NCBI RefSeq assembly: GCF_018687715.1
Contig: NC_056758.1
Location: 12,816,001 to 12,880,000 of the forward strand
Source: Carya illinoinensis
Taxonomy: Eukaryota; Streptophyta; Magnoliopsida; Fagales; Juglandaceae
Direction: 5' to 3'
Length of the DNA: 64,000 bases
The position numbers and the translations under genes are program-made. Shown in pieces: positions 48,912 through 60,800 of the stretch. Below the pieces are notes generated by a model, which worked only from the letters and a program-made list of their open reading frames with translations, made no database searches and had not been told where the DNA came from. Each line of letters begins with the position of its first letter. The first letter of the stretch is position 1.

Positions 48912-50632
48912 GGCTTCATGTGAAAGTATTACCCAGGTGAGCACTTTCATTAAAGTAGTACTCTGATTAAAATCCCGATACAGTTTCTATTCATTATGTC
49001 TGCAGTCTTGCAGTTTCTTTTTCTTAACCATGGGAAGGATCGCCTGGCTTTATATTCACACGTTTCATATGTGGTTTTTTGGAAATGTTTAAGTGCGATA
49101 GTCTTGATGTTATGACTTTCCAGTAGCAGTTGGCTATGTTAGTTTCTTTTCTTTTCTTTTCTTTTTTGTTTTCTCTACCTTTTCCTTTGGCTGAGGAAGT
49201 GTAGTTTGAAGCAGTTAGTTACACAATGTTACATGTAGAGCATTGTAGCCCTCTTTTTTTTACAATGACTTTCTAAAATAAACAGAAACTTTTAGATTTA
49301 TCTATAGGTGCAAGTACACCTAAAAAAAGGTACTTCTTGTGAGAAATTGCTTATAGTAAAACTCTATTTTAATGCACCATGGTTATAGTTTTCAAATGCA
49401 AAGCTGGAAAATTAAAGTAGTAAGGCTCCTAGAGTGTGGTGTGGATAATGCTTATTCTAAAGGGAGAAATTTTTTTACACGATATCTGTGAGGATTGGTA
49501 TGCACTAAAGGGAGGGTGTGAGCATCAAATTTGGGTAGGTGGAGAAGTTCTGTTTGAGTTGTGCGTGTGCACGCAAGTGATTTTGTTGTGAGAAAATTCT
49601 ACAAGATATCTGTGAAAATATCTATGCTTTAAGGTGCATGATGCTTTATGGATGAGTTCAAGAACCAAAGAGAGAATTATATCTGTGAGAGATGGCATCA
49701 ATGTGGAAAAGAAGGTAAATTTCTTTTTGTGAGAAATGGTGTCAGATATTGCCACCCATAACTATTGACCTGGTTCATTTGAAGGTGCTTAAGGACAGGA
49801 GGAGGACTAAAGAACAAGTGATTTGAATTTTGGAGAATAGATTGATCCAGAATGAATGTTTGTAAATCATGATTAGATTCAGGTGGCATGAAACTAATTT
49901 GCAATTAGATATCTGTTCTGGTTCTGGAAGTTCAGGCTAACAGTAGTACGGCCTGCACAATTGGCTATGTTTTTTTTACATTCTAAGAACCAGTTGTAAC
50001 ATATTTGAGGGTGGAGGGACTTTCCATTTGCAACCTAGCATGATAGCAAGGGCTTGTAAAACCAGAAAGCTTTAACGTTTTTATATGCATAAATGCTGCT
50101 CTAGTGAAAGGTTTGAGTTGCTGTTTGGAGATCAATGTAGCTTCCTTGTTTTGAGATAAACAACAATGCGAGTTAGGTTTTAATAAATAAATTGTTAAAG
50201 CCTTTTGGTTTCACCAGGTTGCATTCCATGAGATTGAAACAATAGTGAATAGTCCACTTAGCCTATTTAAACCTCAAGCTAAATTCTTTTCCATACCACA
50301 TGATCTGTATATCAGAAGAAAACACACAAGTTCGGCCGCACGCATGCACACCCGCACACACATACACACATTAGGAATGTGATTTGAAAATTAGACTACA
50401 GACCATTTTTAGAGGATAAAATGGAAATGGGAATCATAATACCCATGGCACAAGGTATTTTGTTTTGAACGATTTAATTAGATGATTATTTTTTCCCTTC
50501 AAATATTTTTAATTGTATTATTATCATTGGAGATGCCATTTTTTCCCCTAAAAGTTTGCGTTTCTTCTAAAGTTACTTGAAACACTGATGAAGATTCTGA
50601 TTTCCATGGACCTTCAATGATTGGATCTTTAA
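48912..50632. other. 3' flank of the GTD-binding gene
   Basis: A donor-like CAGGTGAGC at 48935-48943, 25 bases after the stop codon, suggests an intron in the 3' UTR. A matching acceptor-like TTATTCAG lies at about 51669-51676. Otherwise I see no gene. A run of CA-rich words occurs near 50340-50370. Confidence 0.4.
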
Positions 50633-51004
50633 GGGCTTGTTTGGAAATAGATCACTCATCCCAAAATTCTGATCTCATCTCATCTCATCCCACTTCCTTC
50701 CCAAACATAATTCAAATGCAAAATTTTCAACTAATCATTTCAACTTTTTCAAACTAATCATTACAAGTTTCCCAAACTTTCAAATAGAAAATAAAAAACA
50801 ATTCAACTTTTTCAAATTCCCAAACAAAAATAATATTATAAAACTATATTCTAACAATATTTTAACTTTATAATATTTTTTATTCAACTTTTTCTCTCTC
50901 CTTTCTCAAAATCCAAAAAATACTTAAATCAAACTATCTCATTACTATTCACAAACTATATTATTCACAAAATTCTCATCTCATCTCACTTTCCAAACCA
51001 GCCT
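50633..51004. mobile_element. Tourist-like MITE
   Basis: The left end GGGCTTGTTTGGAAA and the inverse of the right end (AGGCTGGTTTGGAAA) form a terminal inverted repeat. The 372-bp interior has no coding capacity and repeats CTCATCTCATCTCATCC and TTTCAACTTTTTCAAA words. The GG-x-C-TGTTTGG end is characteristic of Tourist-type (PIF/Harbinger-related) MITEs. The flanks TAA and TTT are not a clean target duplication. Confidence 0.65.
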
Positions 51005-53594
51005 TTGTTGGCATCTAGTATGAGGTAGATGATCAAGGAAGCAATGGTTTGGCAGCTTATCATCTGTAAAATTAATCTTGCTTGAGAGGTGAAATTTAGA
51101 GGTGATACAGTGAGTCATATTCGTTTTTTAAGATATATTCTTGTGAAGATGTTGATTTATTTTTTCTAGGCCCATATGTTGGAATTTTATGGGACTGCTT
51201 GAAGATGTTCCAGGCAATTTATGTAATTTTACCTGAGATTCTTTGAAGCTGTCCAATTTATTTAGTCAGTGGTGTGCCAATTGGAGTTGTCTATTATTTC
51301 CTTTATTTGATGATAGAAACATCTTTTTAAGAACCACAAAACAATTCAAAGAAAAGATATCTGAACATTTTAGCAGCATAAATGAAATTAATGATCAATC
51401 CCAAAAGATACTTGATTGCTTTCTACATTTAAAAAAGAAAGATACCTGATTTCTTTCTACAAGGGGTGTGCTATTTGATGTATCTTTGATTTCTTTTCAT
51501 ATAGTAGATTACATGTCTATATGATGCCCAGTATGGACTGTTATTCTGTGCCTCAACATGACTGTCAACTTTTATCTGTCATTAGTTTGTTCCATTGAAT
51601 TTCAATTTATATGTTATTCACTTATTCCTTCATTTAGCCCCTAACTTCCCACTTGCTGCCGAAATGAATTATTCAGGTTCATCTGGGGAAAGCCATGTTG
51701 ATGCTTCCTAGAATGCAAGTCAGCTATACTCTGAAAACCTGTTGATAAAGACTGGCTCTAAAGTGTACAGTAGCAAGGCTTTTTTTTTAAAGGGGAAAAA
51801 CACGGTAGGATTCAACGGTATGCACCAAGTCTCTCTATTTGATTCCCCACCTTTCTAGGGCATTTTTATACACTTTTGGTTTTTGTTGCATTTAACATAA
51901 ATCTTCTGTAGAGTTGGAGAGGCTTTTTTCCCACATAGTCTATACTTCAGTTTGGAGTTTGCTTTTCGTTTTGTTTACCATTTAACTGTATGGATGGATG
52001 AGTGATTGCATTGTAGAAAGGGATTTTTTTTTTTTTTGGTGTGTAAAATTCGATTGTTTGAATTCTGAAGATAATGGTTGATATGAGTAAGTCAACACCG
52101 ATTTCTTTGTACAATTAAAGAAATGTGAGAACAGTAAATTCAACGTGCTTTGGTTATTGAACTCAGCTTCATAAGCTTTTAATTTCCACACTATCTTCAA
52201 TCTTCATGGGTATGAAAATCACATATAATAATTTTGTGGGGGGAGGACATCTTGCAGCATTATCGCACTGGATCTTGTAATTTTGAATCTTGGTCATGAC
52301 TCCTGGCTGCGGTATGTCCGCCGTGGTGTCAAATGAAAACTAAATCATACATGCCATCAATTCAAGCTTATTGGATAAGAAATATATGTAATTAAACTAC
52401 CAGTTTTCATTTAAAGTTAAGAGGCCTTTTAATTTCCATAACGCTTCTGTCTTTGGTTTTTCAAGTTGAAAAAGAAAAATGAATAGGAGAAAGATTTCTT
52501 ATCTTTTTTACCTAAAAAAAAAAAAAAAAAAAAAAATCAAAGAAACAATGGTCGGTAGGCTTTTATCTTTTTAAAAACCAGTCATTGGTTTTTTTTTTTT
52601 TTTTTTTGTTCCAAAAAAAATATCGCGTACACGTGGCATTTTCCTAATAATAAAACCTGTAATTTTTTTTTTAAAAATCTAAACAATAAAATTAACTCGG
52701 GGGGTAATTCATTTAGAGGACCCTGGAATAGTCAAACTCAAACTCAAGTTTGTTAATATGACATGAATTTACTCCATTCAATTCCAATTCTCGCATTGAA
52801 TTATACATATATTTTTTATATAATAATAAAATAATATTAATTTATGTTTAAAATTTTTTTAAATTATTTAATTTTATTATATTTTATCATTTTACCCATT
52901 ATATGTTAATTCGTAATAATATTATAGCCCTCAAATAACTGTTCCAACCAAATCACAGTAGAAAATAAAGAAAAAATATTTTTTATTTCTTTTGGTCTTA
53001 CTCAAGTAACTATCAAATTTGGCCTACAACAATAACTTATTGTAACAAAAAGTCATCCTTTTTATATTTGTATCATTCAATGCAACACATTTTGAGACTC
53101 TATTTGCCAAATAATTCAGTGAATTTGTATTTGCATAATCTACAGAAATGCTCTAATTACAAAAAACTGAAAAAAAGTGCTTAATATGGTAAAATTTGCA
53201 AAAAGAAATCAATATAAAACGTTGAAAACGCTGATTTTCTTATATAAAACGCTGATTTTCTTAAATTTCATATAATTGATATCATTGGCTAATGATAAAC
53301 TAAGCTAGAAGAACAAAGATGATAATTAAAGGAGATAATATATTATAATGGATATTTTAATATTAATAAAATAATTATTAGAGATGTAAATAAATTGAAT
53401 AATGAAATAATTTCTAATAAGTTTTGTTTTAAGGGTCTGATAACAAGTACTCTCATTGTCGAATCCGTTTCACCTGTTACGTTACCCTCTCGTTGTCTTG
53501 CTTTCCTTCTTCTTTGCCGCTCAACTCAACAAAACCCAGAAGCGGCCGATAGCCAAAATGAAACATTATTAGGGAATAAAAAACGCGTATATTT
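51005..53594. other. Intergenic region upstream of the PPR gene
   Basis: No gene is seen. The part around 51680-51780 may be a 3' UTR exon of the preceding gene. Long A and T runs occur at 52515-52536 and 52589-52608. The last 200 bases should hold the PPR promoter, but no element could be fixed. Confidence 0.45.
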
Positions 53595-55475
53595 ATGATG
53601 TTGGTGCTGAGAAGCGCTTTTGTCTCTGCTTCTTCAAGATTTGCTTCTGCTTCTCTGCTTGAGGACGGTACCACTAACAGACCCAGTAGCCTTTTTTCTT
53701 TCTTCACAAATTATCCAATTGCTTTTGCTTCAATGGCTTCCCTTCATTCTCAAACTTCTTGTTCTACTACTAGTATTATTGCTAGTAGAATATCTAAAAA
53801 AGCAAAAAGACATGCTCAGGCCCAGTTCTTGAAATCTGTGAGGGAACAATGTAAGTATGGTATGCTGACTAATTTTAACGATGCCCTCACCATATTCGAT
53901 CAATTACTTCAAATGGGTTCCCGGCCGTCTATCGTGGATTTCAATCAGATTTTAGGTAAAATTGCGCACATGAAGCGTTTTTCGGCCGTGATTTCTTTAT
54001 ATAAGCAAATGGGCTTGCGAGGAATTATGCCTGATGTTTGTACTTTGAACATTGTGACCAATTGTTTTTGCAACTTGAACCGCTCGGATTTTGCGTTTTC
54101 CTTACTGGGTAAGATTTTGAAACTTGGGTATGAGCCGGGTTGTAGGACTTTCACTACTCTGATTAATGGGTTTTGTATTGATGGTAAAATAGTGAAAGCG
54201 GTGGAGTTGTTCAATGCAATGGTGGAGATGGAGTATTGGCCAGATGTGGTTACTTATGGGACGATAACTAATGGGTTGTGCAAAATGGGTGATACTAGTG
54301 CGGCTATCGGGATGCTTAGGAAGATGGAAGAAGGAGGTTGCAAGCCTGATAAAGTTGTATATAGCGCTATCATTGATCGTCTATGCAAGGATGGGCAAGT
54401 TATTCAGGGTTTGAATCTATTGTTAGAAATGATAGGTAAAGGTATTTCTATAGATGTTGTCAGCTGTAATTCCTTGATTCATGGGCTATGCAATTCGTAT
54501 CAATGGGAAGAAGTTTCAGGTTTTTTGAAGGAAATGGAGAGTAGGGACTTTGTACCAGATCTAAGAATTATATGTATGTTGACAGAGATGCTTTGTAAAG
54601 AAGGAATGATTGTTGAACCAAAATATGTGATTGAAGTAATGATCCAGAGAGGTTTGGAGCCCGATATAGTCACTTATAGCACACTTATGGATGCATACTG
54701 TATGCGGGATCAGATTGATGAGGCAAGAAAAGTCTATGATGTGATGGTTGAGAGGGGTTGCCATCCCGATGCTTGTTGCTATAACATCTTGATCAAAGGA
54801 TATTGCAGGAGTAGAAGAGTGGATGAGGCCATGATTCTTATTGAAGAGATGTCTGTTAGGAGGCTGGTTCCTGATTCTGTAACTTACAACACTCTTATTG
54901 GTGGCATGTGCCTTGTTGGGAGACTTAAAGCTGCACAAGAGCTTCTTAATGATATGGAAGGTCATGGTAAGATTCCAGATATCTTTAGTTACTCCACATT
55001 GCTGGATAAGCTATGCAAAAATCAAGCTATCGATGAGGCTATGAAACTTTTCAAAGCAATTGAAAGTAATAGGATGGATTCTGACATTGTGATTTACAGT
55101 ATCTTCATTGATGGTATGTGCAAAGCTGGGAAACTCAAACTTGCAAGGGGAGTATTTTCTGGTCTCTCGAAAAAAGGGTTAAAACCCAATGTTAGGACCT
55201 ATACTTCAATGATTGATGGACTTTGTATGGAAGGGCTATTGGATGAAGCAAGGGAGTTACTCAAAAGAATGGATGAAAGTGACTGCCCACCAAATGGTTG
55301 CACGTATAATGCAATTATCCGAGGATGTCTAAGAAACAAAGAGACATCAAGGGCAATAGAACTTCTTCAAGTAATGGCTGAGAGGGGTTTCGCAACAGAT
55401 TCTTACACTAATAGCATGTTAGTAGATTTGCTGTCTACTGATGGTCTACACCCTTCTTCTCTTGAAAAGCCTTAA
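53595..55475 (+). CDS. P-class PPR protein, restorer-of-fertility-like
   Basis: An intronless frame of 626 aa starts at an ATG at 53595. The N-terminus (about 60 residues, rich in S, A, R and F and lacking acids apart from a short stretch) looks like a mitochondrial targeting peptide. A continuous run of about 14 PPR motifs of 35 residues follows from about residue 112 to 601, with typical units such as PDVVTYGTITNGLCKMGDTS, PDSVTYNTLIGGMCLVGRLK and PNVRTYTSMIDGLCMEGLLD. No E, DYW or SMR domain follows, so this is a pure P-class protein. P-class PPR proteins bind single-stranded organelle RNA, one base per motif, and protect, process or silence it. The motif style matches the restorer-like (RFL/RPF) group. 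No close PPR neighbour is in the window. Intact, no breaks. Confidence 0.9.
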   Translation: MMLVLRSAFVSASSRFASASLLEDGTTNRPSSLFSFFTNYPIAFASMASLHSQTSCSTTSIIASRISKKAKRHAQAQFLKSVREQCKYGMLTNFNDALTIFDQLLQMGSRPSIVDFNQILGKIAHMKRFSAVISLYKQMGLRGIMPDVCTLNIVTNCFCNLNRSDFAFSLLGKILKLGYEPGCRTFTTLINGFCIDGKIVKAVELFNAMVEMEYWPDVVTYGTITNGLCKMGDTSAAIGMLRKMEEGGCKPDKVVYSAIIDRLCKDGQVIQGLNLLLEMIGKGISIDVVSCNSLIHGLCNSYQWEEVSGFLKEMESRDFVPDLRIICMLTEMLCKEGMIVEPKYVIEVMIQRGLEPDIVTYSTLMDAYCMRDQIDEARKVYDVMVERGCHPDACCYNILIKGYCRSRRVDEAMILIEEMSVRRLVPDSVTYNTLIGGMCLVGRLKAAQELLNDMEGHGKIPDIFSYSTLLDKLCKNQAIDEAMKLFKAIESNRMDSDIVIYSIFIDGMCKAGKLKLARGVFSGLSKKGLKPNVRTYTSMIDGLCMEGLLDEARELLKRMDESDCPPNGCTYNAIIRGCLRNKETSRAIELLQVMAERGFATDSYTNSMLVDLLSTDGLHPSSLEKP

Positions 55476-57599
55476 GAGTTATGTATGAAGGCTATTCCTG
55501 GTATTGAACATGAAGTTGAAGCATCAGGCGAAAGTTGGCAGTGCAGTAATCTTAATGGATTACTTTTCTGTGAAGCAGTAGCAGGTTGCTTTTTACTCCC
55601 TAGAAGTGTCATCTTCGCAATCTGCTGCATGAAAAATACCAAGTGCTTTATCTCAAAGATTAGGGATACCTTAAAAAGTATGATCTTATGGAAAAGGCTT
55701 GGAAATCTTCTAGATAAAAAATGTTCAGGAACTTAGCTTGGAGTTTCAGCATCAATGATCAAACTAATTACAGTAAAAGGAGCTTTAAGCACTCAGGTAA
55801 ATATTAATTTAGCAACACTTTCAGAGACACATGATAAGTTGGTGAAAGCAGTACATCAAAGCTTCATGTGTCTTCTTGGACCATGGTTATGATCCAATGA
55901 CCTTGCCAATCTTCCATCCATAATATCAGAAGATAATTTTGAATCTATTTAGGTATATAAATGTTCTTCACTCTGACGTGTATATTTGTAACATATTTAC
56001 ATTATAGCTTTTGGTTTGTGATATAATCTATAGCTTTTAATTCAATAGCTTTTATTGAATAGCCCGATATGTAATCTACTGATTAATTAAAAAAAACCGA
56101 TTCAAACTCTACATTATTTATGCCTCCTTCTCATCATCACTAATTCAGGTTCAATATATTTTCTTTCACTGTTGTCAAGTGAAGTGTATCACCCTTTCTA
56201 AAGCTGTAAAAACCCATTTTAGCCTTCGTTCTCTCTCTCATTATTCTGCTGTTAACCTATCCAAAAAAAAAAAAAATGGAATAAAGAAAATAAAAACTCA
56301 CTTGACCATTTTTTCTATTAGTTTTCTATGCTAGCTTCTTTGTTAATAATTTAGATTTGGTGTAAAGAACTTAATTGAAGTCAACCAGACTGCAGTGGGA
56401 AAAAGCTTGATATTTCTTCAAAATTTCGCTTTGAAAACCACCATTCTCAGTTGATCTTTTATTTTATTTTTATTTATACTGTTTATGTGGTGTTCTGTGT
56501 TGTATAGTTTTTTTTTTTTTTTTAAATGCATTTCTTGTTGACTTGTTATTTTGGTATCTAATGATGTGGTCAGACTAGCTGCTTCCACTTGGGCTTTGGC
56601 TAGCTAGAATCACTTTCAATGCTCCAAGTCCAGAACTAAGCTCAAGCATTCTCACCTCTGATATCTCCTGGTCATGTCACCAAAAACCTTCCCCAATTGA
56701 CAGAACGTTCCACTATCAACACTTGGAAAAGCATCTTTCAAGGTGTAGTAAGCTTATATGGATACTTTTTTAAAGAACCTAGATTCATGCCATAAACTTA
56801 TGCTATTTTTTGCAATTACGAGGAAATGTCCTTAATAACCTCAATTCAAGTGGTTCATCAATGGAGATCTATCAAGTTCAGGCAGAAGTTACAGAAGGTC
56901 ATTAGAAGTTTCACGAGGCTGCTGTCTTTTTTTCCTTTTTTCTTATGTAGTAGTAATTATATTAAAGTCAATAAATACAAATGGTGGGGGAGGAGAACCT
57001 AACAATCACCCCAAAGTAGCTAGCCCAAAGTGAGGTAATAATCAATCATAAAGCAGGAAATGACTCCAAAGAAATCTGGCTAATTCCTTGTTTCTTGGTG
57101 TTACATAGAGATCTTACTACTAGTGGATTTTGAGAGAGTTTACTAATGGACTGCTGTGAGGTGCAATCTGTAGAAGCCCAATTGAAGCAGTTATTGTTGA
57201 ACTCTAGTCCTACGTTGTCGGTAGGAGCACAAAGCTCCTGGCAGAAACACACAAAAAGTAGAGATTCTGTGAACCATCCTCTATGAGGAACTGGATCTAG
57301 TACTGATGAGGATGGTGGAGCTGGACACCAGGAGGTTCTCAGCAAGGCATATAGGCACATAGGTGGCAGAGTTTGGTGGATTGGCGCAAATATGAGCTCT
57401 GAATTCCTTGAAAATACAAAAAAGAAAAACTAACAGTAAATTAAAGGAAAAGAGGTGTTTGAGAAGAGGGAAATTCTCTATGGGTGGCAGTAGGCTGCAA
57501 AATGTCCAGAAGGTGTGGCACATGGGGTTCACCTGGATGAGCGTTATTCTCACATGTCCAGAAAATGGGAAAAGTGGTGGCTCTGTTAGATTGGGAGGA
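55476..57599. other. 3' flank of the PPR gene, otherwise no gene
   Basis: A short open frame after the stop (55485-55736) has no family resemblance and is most likely 3' UTR; RFL-type genes often have spliced 3' UTRs. Poly-A and poly-T runs occur at about 56263 and 56509. Nothing else was recognised. Confidence 0.45.
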
Positions 57600-57870
57600 G
57601 AGAGGTTATAGGCTTGCTGCGTGGACAAAGAATCGGTTTGCTGACACAGTGGCCACACTAGCATCCATGATCAGTTGAAAGACACTTGTGTGTTGAAGGT
57701 TGTTGGATAAGTTGGTGCCTTTTCCATCTGGTGAAACTGATGATGATACTTTAGCCAGTGATGTCACTAGAACACCAAGCTCAGCAAGCAAGCTCTCAAG
57801 AGCACCTGTCTACTTGAGGAAGGTGTGAATCCTTTCTTCTTTGAACAACAATCTGGAATGCAACATGGCA
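57600..57870 (-). pseudogene. Possible decayed coding fragment, family unknown
   Basis: The minus strand keeps protein-like sequence: RLLFKEERIHTFLK, a TAG at about 57810, then GALESLLAELGVLVTSLAKV and SNNLQHTSVFQLIMDASVAT. It reads like one exon of a helical protein with one nonsense change, but I cannot name a family, and no splice sites or flanking exons were found. Confidence 0.25.
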
Positions 57871-59059
57871 TACCTGAAAGCCCTAAGAATGGTTGGTCAG
57901 CCACGGAGGAACATGCTGATGGAGAGAGAGAGGAGAACTGATAGATAGAGAAGAAGAAGAGGGGGCTAGTTGGTTGAAACAGGGGGAGGGCTCTGCCCTA
58001 ATGGTAACCTCATGGGCAGACTGGGTGCTGCTGGTTTTTGGTTGGGAAAGAATCCGTGAAGCCGTGTTCTTTTAAAGTTACAAGTCTAGGCTTTGCCTCA
58101 CTGAGGTAACAGTTAAAATATTTTAGTAGATTTCCTTCAAAAATTCATATTTCTTGAAGTTCTTCCTAATGCCGACCCAAAACTGCTATGATTTCTTGGG
58201 TAGCTTCATCACTCCAAATCAATGGAAGCCTATTGGGAATAAATGTGTTGGCTTCTTTTAACTGTGATTGCATTCTTATGGTACTAGATCTTTAAATTCA
58301 GAAGTTGAGACGATGAAAACCGTTCTATTGAACAACTTCATATTGCATCTGATCACACTTACGTGCTATGTTTGTGCTAGCATAACATTTCAATCGGGTT
58401 TTAACAATAGTTCATCTCATTTGCAGGTGAAAGAAACATAAACCTCATCTATCTAGGCTCGGACACAATGATGTGTGATAAAGAACAGGTCTGTCCCCCC
58501 TCTTTGGTGGACTGTAGAAGAGAAGTTTTTTTATACATAAACGGAAATTTTATTTATTATAATAATAGGCTTAACCCTAGTAGAAAATAATTTCTTATTA
58601 GTATGTGCGAGCCACTGAGAAGATCTAATGGCGAGCAATTTCCATGGAAGAGCATTTGTTCCAAGGAAGGTTGATTCTTTGTTGTGAAGTAGTGGGGGCA
58701 ATTTGGTTGTCAAGATTGTTGAGGGTTTAAGGTTATAAGTTCACTAATTCAAGGAACTACTTCAATGTAAAGAACGAAAAATTGTATACAATGTTTTGAA
58801 ATATGGTTTAATGAAAATCACTAGAATTAGTGTGACTCATTTACAAAAGCTAGGGAAATTACTACCATTACAATAATGGTTATGTTAACAAGAAACTACT
58901 GAAATTATGTATAATTGTGTCTCTTTTACGGGTTTGGACAGTGAATCTAATAGCAATTTCTCTTGTTTTATGACCTATGGAAAAACTTTTTATTTCCTTT
59001 TTTTGACCTTGAATCTTGAACCTCTCATGCGTCGTCATTATATATTTTTAATAGCTTTG
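57871..59059. other. Intergenic, no gene seen
   Basis: AT-rich sequence with only short frames. No repeat, RNA gene or terminal structure was recognised. Confidence 0.45.
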
Positions 59060-59340
59060 GATGAGTAGCTCACCCCAGAACTCCACCTCCTCAGGACTAG
59101 GATGCTGGCCGAGATAGAGATGGAAGCCAGCCTATACTTTCCTGGGACCTGCCTTGCCCCAGGCAGGCGCCGAGAAAGAACCAGCTCAGCCTCTTCAAGA
59201 AAGCTTTTATTGGTAGACGCTGCCTATTCACTTGGACAATGTTCTGTTCACAAAAATGTTCAGTTCCGCCTCCTCCCATACTGAGCCACACGCAGGAGGA
59301 CTTGCACGTGTGGTTCTGGTCGGAGACCCCGGTATACAGT
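59060..59340 (+). other. Probable organelle-derived fragment: 3' end of a group II intron
   Basis: This segment is clearly richer in GC than its neighbours. Near its end, 59283-59316 has the size and form of a group II intron domain V: 34 bases opening GAGCC and closing GGTTC, a 9-pair lower stem (GAGCCACAC with GTGTGGTTC), a 2-base bulge (AC), and a 5-pair upper stem (GCAGG with CTTGC) around a 4-base loop. Plant mitochondrial genes carry many such introns, and pieces of mitochondrial DNA are common in plant nuclei, so a nuclear mitochondrial insertion is the likely origin. I could not assign the host gene. A plastid intron is the alternative. Confidence 0.55.
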
Positions 59341-60043
59341 ACTAATGTGTATGTCTCTGTAACTCAAGTGAGATTTTCATGGCGCAAAAGCGGATAATTG
59401 TTTGATATGCTTGCTGTCGATGGACCTGTAATGTTCATATACATAAATTCACCAAAATTTTTTATTTCTCTTAGTCGAGCATAAATATACATAAATTCAC
59501 TGTTTGCTTATAACTGGCTTCATATAATTCAGAAAACACTAGTTTTCTTAAAGCCTCTTTCATTTCTCATCAAATGTTCGAAAATGTCTACCTAGCTGAT
59601 CCCCAACTAATTAAAAACAAGCATTCAATTATGTCCTACATTCACCCACGAAGGTACTTCTAATGGATTGAAAATTATATAAAGAGTCATGCTAGATTAC
59701 CGCCCAACAATAACCTAGCACAATTTGAAGTTTTTTTCTTTTTTAGCTCTTTTTCTTTTCATATTTTTTTAATATATTTAAATATTGTTAAAAAATAAAA
59801 AAATATATATCAATATACTAAAAATCACTTCTTTTATCATTAAGTAAAAAATTAAAAATTAAATTACTGAACGGTACAATGGAGCAGTACAATTCGGGCA
59901 GCACACCATCATTTCTCTTATATAAATAGGTCTTCCATCTTGCAAGCAAGGCTTGTCTTGTGCGGGCAAAACTTTATAAATGCTACCTTATTTTCCATGT
60001 CTTCCAATCACTTTTTTCTTATTTGGATTAGGGCAATACAAAT
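59341..60043. other. Intergenic, possible MITE at 59690-59935
   Basis: 59690-59935 has an AT-rich core between CGCCCAACAATAACC and GGTACAATGGAGCAGTAC and could be another small element, but I could not match its ends. The rest is featureless. Confidence 0.3.
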
Positions 60044-60057
60044 ACAGAAATGATTTG

Positions 60058-60252
60058 TGCAGTCGGGAAATGCAGTCGGCGTGCAGTCGGCTTAAAAAAA
60101 AATTAATACGGAGCCTATATGAAAAAAAAAAATTATTTTTATAACTTTTTATAATTCATGTAGGTCCTCCTAAATATAAAATAATTTTTTTGTAATTTTT
60201 TTTTATTCATTCCGTACAGCCGACTGCACGCCGACTGTATTTTCCGACTGTA
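60058..60252. mobile_element. MITE with 34-base inverted ends
   Basis: Left arm 60058-60091 and right arm 60219-60252 are inverse at about 30 of 34 positions, each containing three CAGTCGG/CCGACTG words. The core is AT-rich with no coding capacity. The same 8 bases, ATACAAAT, stand at 60036-60043 and 60266-60273. This would fit an 8-bp (hAT-type) duplication if the element extends a few bases past the clear arms, but those outer bases do not match each other. Confidence 0.7.
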
Positions 60253-60458
60253 TGTAGCAAAGCCCATACAAATAAATGCTAGCCCGGCCCGTCTGAAATT
60301 TCCGACCTGACCCGACACAAAGTACCTGACCCGAAATCATTTGGAACGGAAGGGGAAATTTTCATTTTATTTTCGCTTTTCTTCAGAATGGGTCGGGTAT
60401 TACCCGATAACCGAAAATGATTTGAAATCATGCCCCTTTTTTACCATTTTGTTGAATA

Positions 60459-60800
60459 CTAAAGTTGGAGAAGTTTCAAACCAAGTCGCGAATTCTGAAG
60501 CAACTCAGTTATAGAGCTATTCTGCCTAAAGATGCTGGGGGAGGAACCAGAGTCAAAGAGGCCAGGATCGGCGGAGGAAGAATCAATGGTGGTGGAGTCT
60601 TCTCTAGCAGTGGGAGTGGGAGTGCAAGAGTTGGAACCTGTAAGTAACTGAGTTAAACTCTGGTTGGGCATTAAGGGGTCTTCCTCGTCGTTCTTCAGAA
60701 GTGCCTCTAACTAGCTAGCAAGAGCAAAACGGAAGTGGGCGAGTCCTCCATGACTCGATTCACCATCATAAATCTGGGTTGAGAAGGGTTTGCAATTTTT
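60459..60800 (-). pseudogene. Possible decayed coding fragment, family unknown
   Basis: On the minus strand a frame reads GLAHFRFALAS, a TAG where glutamine would fit, then LEALLKNDEEDPLMPNQSLT and a serine- and threonine-rich end, closing at 60459. It looks like the first or last exon of a former gene. No family was recognised, and the flanks give no splice sites I can trust. Confidence 0.3.

Noticed and set aside
55485..55736. An 83-codon frame just after the PPR stop
   Set aside because: It has no PPR motif or other family resemblance and is most simply 3' UTR.
59102..59291. Frames of 60-64 codons on both strands of the GC-rich block
   Set aside because: They fall within the probable group II intron fragment and show no protein motif.
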